Assembly (NCBI GenBank): GCA_045540915.1 | Contig: JAZQID010000121.1 | Span: 1 to 7,475, forward strand | Source of the DNA: RGIG2206 sp045540915 | GTDB lineage: Bacteria; Bacillota; Clostridia; Oscillospirales; Acutalibacteraceae | Reading direction: 5' to 3' | DNA length: 7,475 nt | In this document: piece by piece, positions 6,043-7,475 of the stretch | Position numbering within the stretch: position 1 is the stretch's first letter | Layout: each line of letters begins with the position of its first letter | Translations under genes and position numbers: made by a program | The notes under the pieces: model-generated | The model's input: the letters and a program-made list of their open reading frames with translations, nothing else | What the model was told of the DNA's origin: nothing | Databases searched by the model: none

Positions 6043-7239
6043 TTAGTTGACCTTGGTAACAACGCCCGAACCGACGGTACGGCCGCCTTCACGGATAGCG
6101 AAGCGGAGGCCTTCCTCGATAGCGATCGGGGTGATCAGCTCAACGTCCATCTCAACGTTGTCTCCGGGCATGCACATCTCAGTGCCTTCAGGCAGGCTGA
6201 TGACGCCGGTAACGTCGGTGGTACGGAAGTAGAACTGGGGACGATAGTTGTTGAAGAACGGAGTATGACGGCCGCCCTCTTCCTTGGTCAGAATGTAGAC
6301 CTGGCCGTGGAACTTGGTCAGCGGGTTGATGGAGCCGGGCTTAGCAAGAACCTGTCCACGCTCGATCTCGTCACGGGCAACGCCGCGCAGGAGGCAACCA
6401 ACGTTGTCGCCGGCCTCGCAGTAATCGAGGGTCTTGCGGAACATTTCCATAGAGGTAACAACGACCTTGCGGCGCTCCTCGGTCAGACCGAGCAGCTCAA
6501 CTTCGTCGCCGGCGTTCAGAACGCCACGCTCAACTCTACCGGTAGCAACGGTACCACGTCCGGTGATGGTCATGGTATCCTCAACAGGCATAAGGAAAGG
6601 CAGGTCAGCCTTACGCTCGGGAGTGGGGATGTAGCTGTCAACAGCGTCCATCAGCTCAGCGATGCAAGCGTAAGCGGGGTTGCTGGGATCGTCCGGAGCC
6701 TCGAGAGCCTTAAGCGCAGAACCCTTGATGATGGGGGTGTCGTCGCCGGGGAACTCATAGGAGTCGAGGGTCTCACGGATCTCCATCTCTACGAGCTCGA
6801 GGAGCTCTTCGTCGTCAACCTGATCAACCTTGTTCATGAAAACAACGATGTAGGGAACGCCAACCTGACGGGCAAGCAGAAGGTGCTCCTTGGTCTGAGC
6901 CATCGGGCCATCGGTAGAAGCGATAACCAGAATAGCGCCGTCCATCTGAGCAGCACCGGTGATCATGTTCTTAACATAGTCAGCGTGTCCGGGGCAGTCA
7001 ACGTGTGCATAGTGACGAGATTCGGTCTGATACTCAACGTGAGCGGTGTTGATGGTGATGCCGCGCTCTCTCTCTTCAGGAGCCTTGTCGATGTTTGCGT
7101 AATCGACGAACTCAGCGTCGCCCTTAAGACCAAGATACTTGGTGATAGCGGCGGTCAGAGTGGTCTTACCGTGGTCAACGTGACCAATGGTACCGATGTT
7201 AACGTGCGGCTTGTTGCGTTCAAATTTAGCTTTTGCCAT
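6043..7239 (-). CDS. tuf: Translation elongation factor Tu (EF-Tu)
   Basis: A complete 398-residue EF-Tu, the GTPase that brings aminoacyl-tRNA to the ribosomal A site in the cytoplasm. The GTP-binding motifs are intact: G1 GHVDHGKT 19-26, G2 RGITI 59-63 with Thr62, G3 DCPGH 81-85 with catalytic His85, G4 NKVD 136-139 and G5 SAL 174-176. Domains 2 and 3 follow, ending in GSGVVTKVN at the C-terminus. The ATG at 7239 is supported by GGGAGG (7254-7249), 9 nt upstream. The sequence before it is not the end of fusA, as in the usual str operon, but a fragment of another tuf and a 76-bp segment. I see no convincing promoter in the 7240-7350 gap (a TATAAT at 7265-7260 lacks a -35 and would start transcription inside the ribosome binding site), so transcription probably comes from outside the window. 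No operon link to the ABC genes: terminators intervene. Confidence 0.98.
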   Translation of the reverse strand: MAKAKFERNKPHVNIGTIGHVDHGKTTLTAAITKYLGLKGDAEFVDYANIDKAPEERERGITINTAHVEYQTESRHYAHVDCPGHADYVKNMITGAAQMDGAILVIASTDGPMAQTKEHLLLARQVGVPYIVVFMNKVDQVDDEELLELVEMEIRETLDSYEFPGDDTPIIKGSALKALEAPDDPSNPAYACIAELMDAVDSYIPTPERKADLPFLMPVEDTMTITGRGTVATGRVERGVLNAGDEVELLGLTEERRKVVVTSMEMFRKTLDYCEAGDNVGCLLRGVARDEIERGQVLAKPGSINPLTKFHGQVYILTKEEGGRHTPFFNNYRPQFYFRTTDVTGVISLPEGTEMCMPGDNVEMDVELITPIAIEEGLRFAIREGGRTVGSGVVTKVN

Positions 7240-7248
7240 TTGAATGAT

Positions 7249-7254
7249 CCTCCC
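7249..7254 (-). promoter_or_regulatory. Ribosome binding site of tuf
   Basis: GGGAGG on the minus strand, 9 nt before the tuf ATG, is a strong Shine-Dalgarno sequence in keeping with the high expression expected for EF-Tu. Confidence 0.8.
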
Positions 7255-7274
7255 TTGTAATTATAAATATAGTT

Positions 7275-7350
7275 AAGTCGGATCGTAGCCATGTCGTTCT
7301 GTGAGCCAAGGAGTTGGAGAGATATTTTGTCTTCCTATGGCCCCCGACTT
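7275..7350. repeat. 76-bp segment bounded by 7-bp inverted repeats, next to the tuf fragment
   Basis: AAGTCGG (7275-7281) and CCGACTT (7344-7350) are perfect inverted repeats. Nested inside are GCCAT (7288-7292) with ATGGC (7337-7341), and a small CCAA-GGAG-TTGG hairpin (7307-7318). The right edge coincides exactly with the point where similarity to tuf begins (7351). As minus-strand RNA it would form a leader structure before the tuf ribosome binding site. It has no T tract for a terminator and no tRNA signature. Nature unknown: it could be a small mobile or structured element, or a sequence-assembly junction. Confidence 0.4.
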
Positions 7351-7475
7351 GTCAGCGTGGCCGGGGCAGTCAACGTGTGCATAGTGACGCTTGTCCGTCT
7401 CGTATTCTACGTGAGCCGTGTTGATGGTGATACCACGTTCTCTTTCTTCCGGAGCCTTATCGATCATGCTGTAAT
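7351..7475 (-). pseudogene. Truncated second EF-Tu gene fragment
   Basis: From the edge, a minus-strand frame encodes 41 residues, YSMIDKAPEERERG through DCPGHAD, which align without gaps to residues 47-87 of the complete EF-Tu in this window. 36 of 41 residues and, by my count, 103 of 125 bases are identical. It covers the G2 and G3 motifs. Homology then stops dead after GHAD: instead of YVKNM the frame reads 25 unrelated residues (KSGAIGRQ onward) to a TAA at 7275-7273. The five differences (for example ETDK for QTES) and many synonymous changes show a diverged copy, not a recent local duplication. The upstream part lies outside the window. Either this is a real broken tuf copy, or the junction is an assembly chimera between tuf copies or strains. 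Confidence 0.8.

Noticed and set aside
6265..7260. Long open frame on the plus strand opposite tuf (331 codons)
   Set aside because: It is the antisense of a highly conserved, codon-biased EF-Tu gene; such shadows are common, and it has no recognisable domain.
7275..7350. Possible tRNA, because the segment is 76 bp with 7-bp complementary ends
   Set aside because: Neither strand has a T-loop GGTTCGA-type motif, proper D arm or 5-bp anticodon stem, and there is no CCA or discriminator pattern.
7273..7467. A small independent protein of 64 residues starting at ATG 7467
   Set aside because: The first 39 residues are plain EF-Tu and the frame continues upstream of that ATG to the window edge, so it is a truncated tuf fragment with a random tail.

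Overview
The window reads as a piece of chromosome from a member of the Clostridia, most likely a gut-type Oscillospiraceae/Ruminococcaceae relative. The grounds are the EF-Tu sequence, strong AGGAGG-type ribosome binding sites with several GTG starts, a near-consensus SigA promoter and intrinsic terminators. This placement is inferred from sequence character, not from a search. Every gene I can support lies on the minus strand, so the window reads right to left.

Right end (7475 to about 5990): a 41-residue piece of a second, diverged EF-Tu enters from the edge. It stops abruptly after the GHAD of the G3 motif and is followed by a 76-bp segment bounded by 7-bp inverted repeats. Next comes a complete tuf gene (398 aa) with a good ribosome binding site, closed by a perfect 26-bp palindromic terminator. 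A second hairpin, flanked by A and T tracts and terminator-like in both directions, lies at 5865-5906.

Middle (5796 to 644): a near-consensus promoter (TTGACA, 17 bp, TAAAAT) overlapped by an inverted repeat drives a three-gene operon. The genes are a full ABC exporter half-transporter with an N-terminal accessory domain, a DUF1854-type protein translationally coupled to it by a 4-bp ATGA overlap, and a second full ABC half-transporter. The second transporter has a related N-terminal domain plus a four-cysteine zinc-ribbon-like insert. A strong intrinsic terminator ends the operon. The two ABC proteins are probably a heterodimeric exporter of unknown substrate, with the DUF1854 protein as a conserved partner.

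Left end (about 610 to 1): a phage packaging module begins directly after that terminator. It comprises a small terminase subunit (GTG start, strong ribosome binding site) and, 4 bp downstream, the first 26 codons of a large terminase subunit that runs off the window. This points to a prophage or prophage remnant next to the transporter operon.

No rRNA, tRNA, CRISPR array or complete insertion sequence was seen. The points most worth a second look are the ABC-DUF1854-ABC module with paired N-terminal domains, the truncated tuf copy with its inverted-repeat-bounded junction, and the phage terminase genes abutting the transporter operon without any visible integrase.
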